A DNA stretch of 64,000 bases from Brachybacterium ginsengisoli (GCF_002407065.1 NZ_CP023564.1:2418001-2482000); one strand, 5' to 3'. Counted from the first letter of the stretch, positions 7,321-15,593 are shown. The notes: a model not told the origin generated them from the letters alone. A program made the numbers and translations.

Positions 7321-9033
7321 ATGACCCTCCCCGCCCGCGCCGCCGCACCCGCTCCCCTGCCCGGTTCGCCCGGCAGCGACCGTGACCGTCAGTGGTGGCG
7401 CGACGCCGTCGTCTACCAGGTCTATCCCCGATCCTTCTCCGACTCCGACGGCGACGGCATGGGCGACCTGCCCGGCATCACCGCCCGCCTGCCCTACCTC
7501 CGCGACCTCGGCGTGGACGCGATCTGGCTCTCGCCCTTCTACACCTCCCCCCAGAACGACGGCGGCTACGACGTGGCCGACTACACCGACGTCGATCCCC
7601 GCTTCGGCTCCCTGACGGACGCCGACGAGATGATCGCCGCCGCGCACGCGCTGGGGCTCAAGGTGATCGTGGACATCGTCCCCAACCATTCCTCGAGCGA
7701 GCACGTGCTGTTCCAGCAGGCCCTCGCCGCGGGTCCCGGCTCCCCCGAGCGCGACATGTACGTCTTCGCCGAGGGCAGGGGCGAGCACGGCGAGCTGCCC
7801 CCGAACAACTGGACCTCGATCTTCCACGGCCCGGCCTGGACCCGTCTGACCGAGGCGGACGGCACGCCCGGCCAGTGGTACCTGCACATCTTCGACACCA
7901 GCCAGCCGGACTGGAACTGGAAGAACCCACGGGTCCACGAGCTGTTCCAGGACGTGCTGAGGTTCTGGCTGGACCGCGGGGCCGACGGCTTCCGTGTGGA
8001 CGTCGCCCACGGCATGGTCAAGCCCGAGGGTCTGCCCGATGCCGCGGTGAACGCCGAGGGCCTGATCGACATCCCCGAGGGGGAGGTCCCGGTCTACTTC
8101 GACAACGACGGCGTGCTGGACATCTACCGCGAATGGCGACCGATCCTGGACTCCTACGAGGGCGACCGGATGATGGTGCTGGAGGCCTGGATCCCCGAGC
8201 ACCGCCTGCCGCTGTACATCGGGGACGAGAAGGCGCACCAGTCCTTCAACTTCGGCTTCCTCCAGGCGCGCTGGGGCGTGGAGACGATGCGCGCCGCGAT
8301 CGAGAAGCCGCTCGCGCTCGCCGACGCCGTCGACTCCCCCACCACCTGGGTGCTCTCGAACCACGACGTGATCCGCCACGCCACGCGCTACGGCTTCGCC
8401 CCCGATCACCGCTTCGGCGAGGGGCTCTCGCGCGAGGAGATCCCCGATGCGGAGCTGGGGCTGCGCCGTGCCCGGGCGGCCACCCTGCTGATGCTCTCGC
8501 TGCCCGGCGCCGCCTACCTCTATCAGGGCGAGGAGCTCGGCCTGCCCGAGGTCGCGGACATCCCCGACGAGCTGCGCGAGGACCCCTCGCACAAGCGCGC
8601 CGGCGTGCCCGGCCGGGACGGCTGCCGCGTGCCGCTCCCCTGGGAGAGGGACGCGCCGGCCTTCGGGTTCTCCTCGACGGCCGCGAGCTGGCTGCCGCAG
8701 CCGGCCGACTTCGCGGAGCTGGCCGCCGATGTGCAGGAGGGCGTCGAGGGATCCACCCTCGAGATGTACCGCGCGGCGCTGCGTCTGCGCAGCGAGCTCG
8801 GTCTGGGTCGTGACGATGCCGCGGTCACCTTCCTCGAGGATCTCCCCGAGGGAGTGCTCGGCGTCTCCCGCGGGGACGTCCGCGTCCTCGTGAACACCTC
8901 CGACGTGGAGGTCCCCCTGGCTGAGGCGGGCGGTTCGACGGCTCCGGCCGGCGCCGAGCTGCTCGTGGCCTCGGGCCCTCTGCCTGCGGACACCCTCCCG
9001 GCCGACACGGCGGTGTGGCTGCGCACGCGGTGA
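7321..9033 (+). CDS. GH13 alpha-glucosidase (oligo-1,6-/alpha-1,4-glucosidase type)
   Basis: Cytoplasmic glycoside hydrolase of 570 residues that would release glucose from imported alpha-glucosides. The (beta/alpha)8 core begins near residue 22 (WWRDAVVYQVYPRSF). Catalytic residues are visible: nucleophile Asp at about 227 in GFRVDVAH, acid/base Glu at about 288 in VLEAW, and transition-state His-Asp at about 348-349 in LSNHD; the fourth conserved region includes VDIVPNH. Length matches oligo-1,6-glucosidase and sucrose-isomerase relatives. No signal peptide is present, consistent with an intracellular enzyme acting behind the importer. It starts 78 bp after the MalG gene with GGAAGG upstream, preceded by the octamer repeat. 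Exact linkage preference cannot be read with confidence. Confidence 0.95.
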   Translation: MTLPARAAAPAPLPGSPGSDRDRQWWRDAVVYQVYPRSFSDSDGDGMGDLPGITARLPYLRDLGVDAIWLSPFYTSPQNDGGYDVADYTDVDPRFGSLTDADEMIAAAHALGLKVIVDIVPNHSSSEHVLFQQALAAGPGSPERDMYVFAEGRGEHGELPPNNWTSIFHGPAWTRLTEADGTPGQWYLHIFDTSQPDWNWKNPRVHELFQDVLRFWLDRGADGFRVDVAHGMVKPEGLPDAAVNAEGLIDIPEGEVPVYFDNDGVLDIYREWRPILDSYEGDRMMVLEAWIPEHRLPLYIGDEKAHQSFNFGFLQARWGVETMRAAIEKPLALADAVDSPTTWVLSNHDVIRHATRYGFAPDHRFGEGLSREEIPDAELGLRRARAATLLMLSLPGAAYLYQGEELGLPEVADIPDELREDPSHKRAGVPGRDGCRVPLPWERDAPAFGFSSTAASWLPQPADFAELAADVQEGVEGSTLEMYRAALRLRSELGLGRDDAAVTFLEDLPEGVLGVSRGDVRVLVNTSDVEVPLAEAGGSTAPAGAELLVASGPLPADTLPADTAVWLRTR

Positions 9034-9070
9034 CGGTGATCTCCGCGCCCGCCCGCGGAGTCGGACAGAT

Positions 9071-9115
9071 CACGCCGCGCCGCGGAGTCCCCACGGGGCT
9101 CCCCGGCGCGGCGTG
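9071..9115 (+). terminator. strong hairpin after the sugar operon
   Basis: A perfect 12-bp inverted repeat (CACGCCGCGCCG at 9071 against CGGCGCGGCGTG at 9104-9115) encloses an inner GGAG/CTCC and CCCC/GGGG stem. It lies 38 bp after the glucosidase stop and before the next promoter. There is no U-tract, as is common for actinomycete terminators. Confidence 0.65.
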
Positions 9116-9125
9116 CCCGCGCCGC

Positions 9126-9131
9126 TAGGAT
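9126..9131 (+). promoter_or_regulatory. -10 of a leaderless promoter (TAGGAT) for the first ATP-grasp gene
   Basis: TAGGAT ends 7 nt before the ATG at 9139 and no Shine-Dalgarno sequence is present, so transcription would start at or next to the start codon. Confidence 0.6.
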
Positions 9132-9138
9132 CGCGATC

Positions 9139-10398
9139 ATGCGCACGCCCTCCTCCCCCGCCGATCCCGGGTTCGACGTCGTCGTCCTCGGAGCCGGGCT
9201 GAACTCGCTGAACCTGACCATCGCGTTCCACCAGCAGTACGGGATGCGGTGCACCACGGTGATGCGGGTCCCCGTGGCGATGAACGAGCACACCGTCACG
9301 AGCGACCAGCTGATCCTCGGCGCGGACGCCACCGACGAGCAGATGCGCGATGCGCTGATCGAGCTCGCGGAGCAGCGCCCGACGGACCGCCCCGCCCTGC
9401 TGCTGACCAACGCCGACTCCCTGATCGCCTTCATCGATCAGTTCCGGGTCGAGCTCGAGCAGCACTACCTGCTCGCCCAGGTCGACGGCGCCCTGCTCTC
9501 CCGCCTGGCCGACAAGGCGGAGTTCGCCGAGATCTGCCACGAGCTCGGCATCGGCACCGTCCCCACCGTCACCGTCGACTTCTCCCGTGCGGGCGGGGCG
9601 GGCTGGAACGGCGAGGAGGAGCTGCCCTGGTCCTACCCGGTGGTCGGCAAGGCCGCCAACACCGCCGAGTACCACCACGTGAGCTTCCCGGGGAAGCGGA
9701 AGGTCTTCTTCCTCGAGACCCCGCAGGAGCGGGAGGATCTCGTGCGCCGCCTGCGCGAGGCAGGCTTCACCGGCCGCTTCCTGTTCCAGGAGCTTATCCC
9801 CGGCGATGACACCGCCGAGCGCTCGATCACCGCCTACCGCTCCTCGCGCGGGAAGGTGACCCTGCTGTGCGCCGCGCAGGTGCTGCTCGGCGAGCACACC
9901 CCGGAGGCGCTGGGCCGTCCTGCCGCGATGGTCACCGGGGACTTCCCGAGCCTCACCGCCGCCGCCGAGAAGTTCCTCGACGCCGTGGACTACGTGGGCT
10001 TCGCGAACTTCGACGTGAAGGTCGATCCGCGCACCGGCGCCGAGTGCTTCTTCGAGATCAACCCGCGCATCGGCCGCAACAACTACTACGTCACCTCGAC
10101 CGGGGAGAGCGTGGCCCGCCATGTCGTGGCGGACCGCGTGCTCGGCGATGACCTCGACCAGGTGGTCGTCACCCGCGAGGTCCTCTACTCGATCCTCCCG
10201 GTGCGCCTGGTGCTGCGCTACCTGACCGATCCCGCTCTGCGCGAGCGCATCCGGGTCCTCGCCCGAACGGGCCTGCGCAACCCCTTCCGGTATCGCGCCG
10301 AGGGTGCGTGGATGCGCGCCTACAGCGTCATCTCCGGCCTGAACTTCGTGCGCAAGTACCGCGCCGTCTATCCCCGACCCACCGACACCGGCTTCTGA
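9139..10398 (+). CDS. ATP-grasp carboxylate-amine ligase, D-aspartate-ligase-like (first of two paralogues)
   Basis: A 419-residue ATP-grasp enzyme. The N-terminus (DVVVLGAGLNSLNLTIAFH) is a nucleotide-fold like that of the enterococcal D-aspartate ligase family; the central ATP-grasp region includes YPVVGKAANT and HHVSFPGKRKVFF, FQELIPGDDTAERSITAY, and the metal/ATP site FDVKVD...FFEINPRIGRNNYY. The substrate is not provable from sequence. Family knowledge and the close paralogue downstream suggest addition of D-Asp or D-Glu to peptidoglycan stem peptides in the cytoplasm. It has a leaderless promoter and is followed 20 bp later by the paralogue, so they form an operon. Alternative: another amino-acid ligase of the same superfamily. 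Confidence 0.8.
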   Translation: MRTPSSPADPGFDVVVLGAGLNSLNLTIAFHQQYGMRCTTVMRVPVAMNEHTVTSDQLILGADATDEQMRDALIELAEQRPTDRPALLLTNADSLIAFIDQFRVELEQHYLLAQVDGALLSRLADKAEFAEICHELGIGTVPTVTVDFSRAGGAGWNGEEELPWSYPVVGKAANTAEYHHVSFPGKRKVFFLETPQEREDLVRRLREAGFTGRFLFQELIPGDDTAERSITAYRSSRGKVTLLCAAQVLLGEHTPEALGRPAAMVTGDFPSLTAAAEKFLDAVDYVGFANFDVKVDPRTGAECFFEINPRIGRNNYYVTSTGESVARHVVADRVLGDDLDQVVVTREVLYSILPVRLVLRYLTDPALRERIRVLARTGLRNPFRYRAEGAWMRAYSVISGLNFVRKYRAVYPRPTDTGF

Positions 10399-10418
10399 GC
10401 CCGGGAAGGACCCTCTCG

Positions 10419-11702
10419 ATGCCCGCCTCCTCCGCCTCCTCGGCGACCTCCTCCGCTCCCACCCCGACCCCTGGGGTGGACCTCGTCCTGCTCGGCGGGG
10501 ACATCGGGATCTACGCCCTGGCCCGTGCCTTCCACGAGAAGTACGGCGTGGTCTCCACCGTCGTCACCCGCAAGGTCGCCGGCCCTGTCGCCGACTCCAC
10601 CATCCTGCGCACGGTCGAGCTCGGGATGGAGGCGAGCGAGGAGCAGATGATCCAGGCCCTCGTTCGGGTGGGCGCGGACAAGGCCTCCCGCCCGGGCGGC
10701 ACCCGGCCGATCCTGCTCGCGAACGCCGACTTCCTGGTCGCGCTGCTGGCCTCCCACCGCGAGCTCCTGGGCACCTACTACCACCTGCCGCTGCTGGACG
10801 ACGAGGTGCTGAGCGACGTCGCCGACAAGGCGACCTTCTCCGAGATCTGCGCGCAGATCGGCGTGCCCACCCCGCGCACCGTCGTCCTGGACTTCTCCTC
10901 CGGCACCGCGCCCGAGGTGCCCGATCTGGATCTCGGATGGCCGCTCGTGGCCAAGGCCTCCCGCTCCTCCGCCTACAACGCGGTCTCCTTCCCGGGCAAG
11001 CGCAAGGTCTTCGAGATCGCGGATCGCGCGCAGCTGGTGGACCTGGTCGATGCCCTCACCACAGCCGGATACCGGGACCGCTTCGTGGTCCAGGAGATGA
11101 TCCCGGGCGACGACACCTCGATGCTGTCCGTGACGGCGTACGTGGACACCCGCGGCGAGGTGACCCTGCTCGGCGGGGCCCAGGTGCTGCTCGAGGAGCA
11201 CACCCCGGGCGCTCTCGGGAACCCGGCGGCCATGTTCACCACGGAGCTGCCCGACGTCTTCGACCAGTCGGTGCGCTTCCTCGAGCACTCCGGCTACCGC
11301 GGCTACGCGAACTTCGATGTCAAGATCGATCCTCGCGACGGCGTCGCGAAGTTCTTCGAGGTCAATCCCCGCATCGGCCGGAACAACTACTACATGACCG
11401 CGGCCGGGGCGAACGTCGCCGAGCCGGTGGTCGCCGATCTCGTCGAGGGCCGCGAGCTGGCCCGCGTGGTCCCCTCCCGCGAGGTCCTCTACTCGATCGT
11501 TCCCTGGACGCTGCTGCGCCGCTACATCCTCGATCCGCAGCTCCGCGCCCGCGTGCAGGCGATCCGGTCGCAGCGCACCGTGCACCCCCTGTGGTACCCC
11601 GTGGAGGGCATGAGGCGTCGCGCCTACGTGCTCGCCGCCCAGGCCAACCAGGTCAAGAAGTTCCTGCAGCACTACCCCCGCCCGTCGGCCGACGGGTTCT
11701 GA
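10419..11702 (+). CDS. ATP-grasp carboxylate-amine ligase, D-aspartate-ligase-like (second paralogue)
   Basis: A 427-residue paralogue of the preceding gene, starting at the ATG at 10419 with GGAAGGA upstream. After a low-complexity Ser/Ala/Thr/Pro N-terminal tail of about 20 residues comes DLVLLGGDIGIYALARAFHEKYG, a strong match to the start of D-aspartate ligases as I remember them. Shared blocks with the first copy include VSFPGKRKVFE, QEMIPGDDTSMLSVTAY, GGAQVLLEEHTPGALGNPAAM, FDVKIDPRDG and FFEVNPRIGRNNYY. The two have diverged clearly, which argues for two different steps or substrates rather than simple duplication. They may add the two successive D-residues of a dicarboxylic-acid cross-bridge (A4-gamma wall type is known for Brachybacterium); that role is inference. 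Confidence 0.8.
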   Translation: MPASSASSATSSAPTPTPGVDLVLLGGDIGIYALARAFHEKYGVVSTVVTRKVAGPVADSTILRTVELGMEASEEQMIQALVRVGADKASRPGGTRPILLANADFLVALLASHRELLGTYYHLPLLDDEVLSDVADKATFSEICAQIGVPTPRTVVLDFSSGTAPEVPDLDLGWPLVAKASRSSAYNAVSFPGKRKVFEIADRAQLVDLVDALTTAGYRDRFVVQEMIPGDDTSMLSVTAYVDTRGEVTLLGGAQVLLEEHTPGALGNPAAMFTTELPDVFDQSVRFLEHSGYRGYANFDVKIDPRDGVAKFFEVNPRIGRNNYYMTAAGANVAEPVVADLVEGRELARVVPSREVLYSIVPWTLLRRYILDPQLRARVQAIRSQRTVHPLWYPVEGMRRRAYVLAAQANQVKKFLQHYPRPSADGF

Positions 11703-11711
11703 GCCGGCGCC

Positions 11712-11760
11712 TCCGCCGGAGCGAGAGCTCCGCCGGTGCGAGAGTTCCGCCGGAGCCTCG
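11712..11760 (+). repeat. 17-bp imperfect tandem repeat after the ligase operon
   Basis: TCCGCCGGAGCGAGAGC (11712-11728) is followed by a copy with two changes (11729-11745) and a partial third copy (11746-11760). Lies between the second ligase and the PEBP gene. Function unknown. Confidence 0.7.
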
Positions 11761-11783
11761 CCGCATCCGTCTGTGGTGGTGGT

Positions 11784-11789
11784 TACACT
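11784..11789 (+). promoter_or_regulatory. -10 of a leaderless promoter (TACACT) for the PEBP gene
   Basis: TACACT ends 6 nt before the ATG at 11796; GAGGC lies too close to the ATG to serve as a ribosome site. Confidence 0.6.
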
Positions 11790-11795
11790 CGAGGC

Positions 11796-12281
11796 ATGCC
11801 TGCCACGGACCCCTTCACCCTGCAGTCGGACGCCACGCCCTCGGGGAGCATCGTCGCTCCCCAGCAGCTGGTCGAGGCGCTCGGCGGCGAGAACCTCTCC
11901 CCCGACCTCCGGTGGACCAACGCCCCGGAGGGCACCCGCTCCTTCGCCGTGACCTGCTACGACCCCGATGCCCCGACGGGCTCGGGCTTCTGGCACTGGA
12001 TCGCCTGGGACCTCCCCGCCACGACCACCTCGCTGCCGCTCGGCGTGCCGCGGGACGACGCCTCCCTGAAGCAGGCGCTCAACGACTTCGGCCTCCGCGG
12101 CTACGACGGGCCGCAGCCGCCTCCCGGCGCCCCGCACCGCTACCAGTTCTCGGTGCACGCGCTGCCCGTGGAGTCGATCGAGGTGGATCCCGAGAGCCCG
12201 CACATCGCGGCCCGCTTCGCGATCTTCTCCCAGCAGCTGGCCTCCACCGACTTCACAGCCCGATATCAGGTGACAGGCTGA
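11796..12281 (+). CDS. YbhB/YbcL-family PEBP (Raf-kinase-inhibitor-like) protein
   Basis: A 161-residue cytoplasmic protein of the phosphatidylethanolamine-binding-protein fold. Diagnostic blocks are LSPDLRWTNAPEGTRSFAV, YDPDAPTGSGFWHWIAW, then LRGYDGPQPPPGAPHRYQFSVHAL near the middle, which form the anion-binding pocket of the family. Bacterial members are widespread and their role is largely unknown. It is preceded by the 17-bp repeats and a TACACT leaderless -10 box and followed by the glycosyltransferase gene about 190 bp downstream; no operon partner is obvious. Confidence 0.9.
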   Translation: MPATDPFTLQSDATPSGSIVAPQQLVEALGGENLSPDLRWTNAPEGTRSFAVTCYDPDAPTGSGFWHWIAWDLPATTTSLPLGVPRDDASLKQALNDFGLRGYDGPQPPPGAPHRYQFSVHALPVESIEVDPESPHIAARFAIFSQQLASTDFTARYQVTG

Positions 12282-12401
12282 AATACTAGGGGGAAACACC
12301 CCGCGACGGATCGGGCGTGCCCTGTGTCCGGCCTCTGACCTCGGTCGTAGGCTCGAATCATGGACGCCAGGAGAATCCGCAGCACGCGGCGAGCACAGGG
12401 A

Positions 12402-12417
12402 TCAGACCATGGTCTGA
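12402..12417. promoter_or_regulatory. perfect 16-bp palindrome upstream of the glycosyltransferase
   Basis: TCAGACCATGGTCTGA is a perfect palindrome 57 bp upstream of the preferred GTG start and 49 bp downstream of a TAGGCT -10-like box (12348-12353). Size and symmetry fit a dimeric repressor site; no regulator gene is adjacent, so the binder is unknown. Confidence 0.5.
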
Positions 12418-12473
12418 CGCCTCTCATGCGCTCGGGGGACGCGCTCGCACCCTCGGGATGTGAGTCTCGAGGA

Positions 12474-13727
12474 GTGAACGAGAACCGTACTTCCCCGCCC
12501 CCCTCCCAGGTGATCTCCCCGCAGCGCCCGCTGCGGGTCCTGCTGACCACCGACTGGTGGGAGCCCGTCGTCAACGGCGTGGTCGCCTCGGTGCAGACCC
12601 TGCGCCGCGAGCTGATAGCGCTGGGCTGCGACGTGCGCGTGCTGACCCTCTCGCAGGGTCTGCGGTCCCGCAACGAGGAGGGCGTCTACCGCCTCGGCTC
12701 CGTCTCCGCATCGATGGTGTACGACCGCGCCCGGATCGGCATGCCCACCGCGCGCCGCGTGCTGCGCGACGTGCTGGACTGGCGGCCCGACGTCGTGCAT
12801 TCCCAGGCCGAGTTCTCCACCTACGTGTGGGCACGCCGCATCGCCCGCACCCTCTCGATCCCGCTGGTGCACACGTACCACACCATCTACGAGGACTACA
12901 CGCACTACTACTCCCCCAGCCGCACCATGGGCCGCAAGGTCGTGGAGACCTTCTCCCGCCGGGTGCTCTCACGGACCGATGCCGTCATCGTGCCCACCCA
13001 GAAGGTCTCCCGCCTCCTGACGGGCTACGGCGTGCTGCGTCCGCTGCACGTGATCCCCACCGGGCTGGACCTCGAGCGGTTCCGCCCGGCCCGCACCGAG
13101 GAGGAGCACGCCGACGCCCGCGCGCTGCGCGCCTCCCTCGGCATCGAGCCCGGCCGGAAGGTGCTGCTGTCCGTCTCCCGTCTGGCCAAGGAGAAGAACC
13201 TCGACGAGGTGCTCGACATGGTGGCCGTCGCGGACCGCGAGGACACCGTGCTGGTGCTGGTGGGCGATGGTCCCTACCGGCCGGAGCTCGAGGCCCGCGC
13301 GGCGAGCCTCGGGATCACCGATCGCGTCCGCTTCACCGGTGTGGTCGCCCCCGCGGACATCCCCCGCTGGTACCGCATGGGCGACGTCTTCGTCGGCGCC
13401 TCCCTCAGCGAGACGCAGGGCCTGACATTCATCGAGGCGATGGCCTGCGGGCTGCCGCTGCTCTGCCGCCGCGACCCCTCGCTCGCGAGCGTCGTCGTCG
13501 AGGGCGTCACCGGCTGGCAGTTCGAGGGCGCCGCCCAGTTCACCAGCCACCTGAGCGCGCTGCTGGACGATCCGATCCGTCGTGAGCAGATGTCCCGCGC
13601 GGCCCTGGACCGGGCCCTGGACACCTGCGATGCGAAGGAGTTCGGCCGCGGCGTGCTCCGCGTCTACCAGGAGGCACGCGGAGTGCGCGCCCCGGTGATC
13701 GCCCGCCGCGAGCCGGTGGCGGCATGA
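12474..13727 (+). CDS. GT4 glycosyltransferase (glycolipid type)
   Basis: A 417-residue retaining GT-B glycosyltransferase. The N-terminal acceptor domain has LLTTDWWEPVVNGVVASVQTL, HTYHTIYEDYTHYY (characteristic of monoglycosyl-diacylglycerol synthases), and the C-terminal nucleotide-sugar domain has VSRLAKEKNLDEVLDMV and the E-x7-E region in SLSETQGLTFIEAMACGLP. The start is uncertain: the frame is open to an ATG at 12360 which lies 6 nt after TAGGCT, but codons from 12360 to 12474 have many A/T third positions unlike the rest of the gene, so GTG 12474 (GAGGA just before it) is preferred. It overlaps the VTT-domain gene by 4 bp and likely glycosylates a membrane lipid. Confidence 0.88.
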   Translation: MNENRTSPPPSQVISPQRPLRVLLTTDWWEPVVNGVVASVQTLRRELIALGCDVRVLTLSQGLRSRNEEGVYRLGSVSASMVYDRARIGMPTARRVLRDVLDWRPDVVHSQAEFSTYVWARRIARTLSIPLVHTYHTIYEDYTHYYSPSRTMGRKVVETFSRRVLSRTDAVIVPTQKVSRLLTGYGVLRPLHVIPTGLDLERFRPARTEEEHADARALRASLGIEPGRKVLLSVSRLAKEKNLDEVLDMVAVADREDTVLVLVGDGPYRPELEARAASLGITDRVRFTGVVAPADIPRWYRMGDVFVGASLSETQGLTFIEAMACGLPLLCRRDPSLASVVVEGVTGWQFEGAAQFTSHLSALLDDPIRREQMSRAALDRALDTCDAKEFGRGVLRVYQEARGVRAPVIARREPVAA

Positions 13728-14446
13728 GCACCACGACGGGACCGATCCCGCGCCTCGCACCGATCCCCGTCGTCCCGACGGATGTCGCCGTCCGGCCGTC
13801 GGCCGCTGCGGCACGGCCCTCGGCGCTCGCGGCACGGCCCTCGTCCGGCGAGACCCGTCCCCGCCGCGACCCGCTGCGGATCGCCGCCCAGCTCTCCCCG
13901 CTGCTGGGCCTGGGCCTCAGCATCACCCTGGTCTGGTGGGGGCTGGACACCGGAGTGCTGCGCTCGCTCGAGAACCTGCAGGTCTTCATCGGCTCGCTCG
14001 GCGCCTGGGGGCCGGCGGTCTTCATGCTCGCCTCCGCCGCGTCGGTGGTCTTCCCGATCGTGCCCGCCGGGCTGCTGGTGATCGCCGGTCCGGTGCTCTT
14101 CGGCCCGATCGAGGGGACGCTGTACAACTACCTCGCGGTGAGCGCCGGCTCCCTGCTGAACTTCGCGATCGCCCGGCACGTCGGACTCTCGCTCATCGAG
14201 CGGATCTTCGCTCCCCGCACGGTGGAGAAGTTCCTCGGGTGGACCCGCAGCGGCCACTTCACGCGAGCCTTCGCGGTCGCGATCGTGCTGCCCGTCGCCC
14301 CCGACGACCTGCTCTGCTACATCGCCGGCACCACCCGGATGCGCTGGCGCACCTACGTCGCGATCATCCTGCTGTGCAAGCCGTGGGCCCTGATCGCCTA
14401 CGGCCTCGGCATCAGCACCCTCATCCTTCGCTTCCTGCCCTGGTGA
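13724..14446 (+). CDS. VTT-domain (DedA/TVP38-like) membrane protein
   Basis: A 240-residue integral membrane protein. After a Pro/Ala/Arg-rich cytoplasmic tail of about 50 residues there are hydrophobic segments around 55-75, 92-122, 137-155 and 185-235. The motif region FPIVPAGLLVIAGPVLFGPIEGTLYNYLAVSAGSLLNFAIAR matches the VTT/SNARE-associated fold, members of which are phospholipid or undecaprenyl-phosphate scramblases/flippases. The ATG overlaps the stop of the upstream glycosyltransferase (ATGA), and a second glycosyltransferase follows 13 bp later, suggesting that this protein handles the lipid carrier or glycolipid product of the pair. That link is inference from gene order. Confidence 0.85.
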   Translation: MSTTTGPIPRLAPIPVVPTDVAVRPSAAAARPSALAARPSSGETRPRRDPLRIAAQLSPLLGLGLSITLVWWGLDTGVLRSLENLQVFIGSLGAWGPAVFMLASAASVVFPIVPAGLLVIAGPVLFGPIEGTLYNYLAVSAGSLLNFAIARHVGLSLIERIFAPRTVEKFLGWTRSGHFTRAFAVAIVLPVAPDDLLCYIAGTTRMRWRTYVAIILLCKPWALIAYGLGISTLILRFLPW

Positions 14447-14459
14447 ACGGAACCTCGTC

Positions 14460-15593
14460 ATGTTCATGAGATCCCGCGCCCGTCGGCGCCCCGCCCCTGC
14501 CCCTCTCGCCGCCGCACCCGTCGACGGCCGGCCTCTGCGCGTCCTCCTGCCGACAGGCCTCGCCGCCCTCGCCAAGGAATCCGGGATCGGCGCGGCCATC
14601 CGCCATCAGGAGTCGGCGGTGCGCTCGCTGGGCCATGAGGTGGTCACCAACCCGCTGCGCCCCTTCGACGTGGTCCACCTGAACACCCCGTTCCCGGACA
14701 CCCTGCTGCTGGCGCGCTGGGCACGGCTGCGCCGGCGCCCGGCCCTCGTATGGGCGCACTCCACGGAGGACGACTTCCGCGACTCCTTCCCGGGGTCGAA
14801 CCGCCTGGCGCCGATGTTCCGGCGCTGGATCGCGCACCTGTACCGCCGCGGCGACACGGTGGTCACCCCCAGCCAGTACTCGAAGGATCTGATCTCCGCG
14901 CCGAAGTACGGTCTGCGCGCCCCGATCCGGGTGCTCTCCAACGGCGTGGACACGACCTTCTTCCGCCCGGACCCGTCGGCTCGTGAGCGCCTGCGCGACT
15001 CCCTGGGCCTCGCCCCGGAGGCGCAGGTGGTCATCAGCGTCGGTATGCAGCTGCGCCGCAAGGGGATCCTGGACTGGGTCGAGGTGGCCCGTCGGATGCC
15101 GGAGGTCACCTTCGTCTGGTACGGCCGGACCGATCCTCGCCTGCTGACCGCCGAGGTGGAGAAGGCCCTGGCCGACGCGCCGGCGAACGCCCTCTTCCCC
15201 GGCTACGTGCAGGCTGAGCAGCTGCGCGAGGCGTACTGCGGCGCGGACGCCTTCTGCTTCCTCACCAAGGAGGAGACCGAGGGGATCGTGCTGTGGGAGG
15301 CGCTCGCCTGCGGGATCCCCGCGCTGGTGCGCGGGATCCCGCTGTACCGCGACGCGATGCCCGACGGCGTGCTCACGCACCAGGTCACCGGGGACGGCCC
15401 CGGCTTCGCGGGCGAGGTCGCGCAGCGCCTCGAGGCGCTGCTCACCGGAGAGCTGGAGGACCTGACGGCGGCCGGTCGCCGCGCCGCCGAGGGCGTGGAC
15501 CTCGACGAGGTCGCCCAGCAGCTGCAGGAGATCTACCGGCTCGCCGGGGTGCTCCCGGCGCGCTCCTCGCAGATCGTCACGGCCGGCGCGTAG
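14460..15593 (+). CDS. GT4 glycosyltransferase
   Basis: A 377-residue GT-B enzyme: acceptor domain with VLLPTGLAALAKESGIGAAIRHQ near residue 28, then HSTEDDFRDSFPGSN, and a C-terminal donor domain with ISVGMQLRRKGILDWVEVA, FPGYVQAEQLREAY and KEEETEG-type E-x7-E (KEETEGIVLWEALACGIPAL). This resembles the second, diglucosyl-lipid-forming enzymes paired with monoglucosyl-diacylglycerol synthases in other Gram-positives. The ribosome site is weak; an in-frame ATG at 14466 is an alternative start. Its 3' end overlaps the convergent hspR gene by 17 bp. Last gene of the glycosyltransferase-VTT-glycosyltransferase unit. Confidence 0.85.
   Translation: MFMRSRARRRPAPAPLAAAPVDGRPLRVLLPTGLAALAKESGIGAAIRHQESAVRSLGHEVVTNPLRPFDVVHLNTPFPDTLLLARWARLRRRPALVWAHSTEDDFRDSFPGSNRLAPMFRRWIAHLYRRGDTVVTPSQYSKDLISAPKYGLRAPIRVLSNGVDTTFFRPDPSARERLRDSLGLAPEAQVVISVGMQLRRKGILDWVEVARRMPEVTFVWYGRTDPRLLTAEVEKALADAPANALFPGYVQAEQLREAYCGADAFCFLTKEETEGIVLWEALACGIPALVRGIPLYRDAMPDGVLTHQVTGDGPGFAGEVAQRLEALLTGELEDLTAAGRRAAEGVDLDEVAQQLQEIYRLAGVLPARSSQIVTAGA

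Noticed and set aside
6187..8592. An 801-codon open frame on the minus strand opposite malG and the glucosidase
   Set aside because: Antisense shadow of GC-rich codons; low-complexity, Val-Gln-Trp repeats come from the CACCACTG array; no ribosome site or family.
12360..12474. Leaderless ATG at 12360 (TAGGCT, 6 nt) as glycosyltransferase start
   Set aside because: Codons up to 12474 have many A/T third positions and encode a basic, non-conserved tail; kept as an alternative only.
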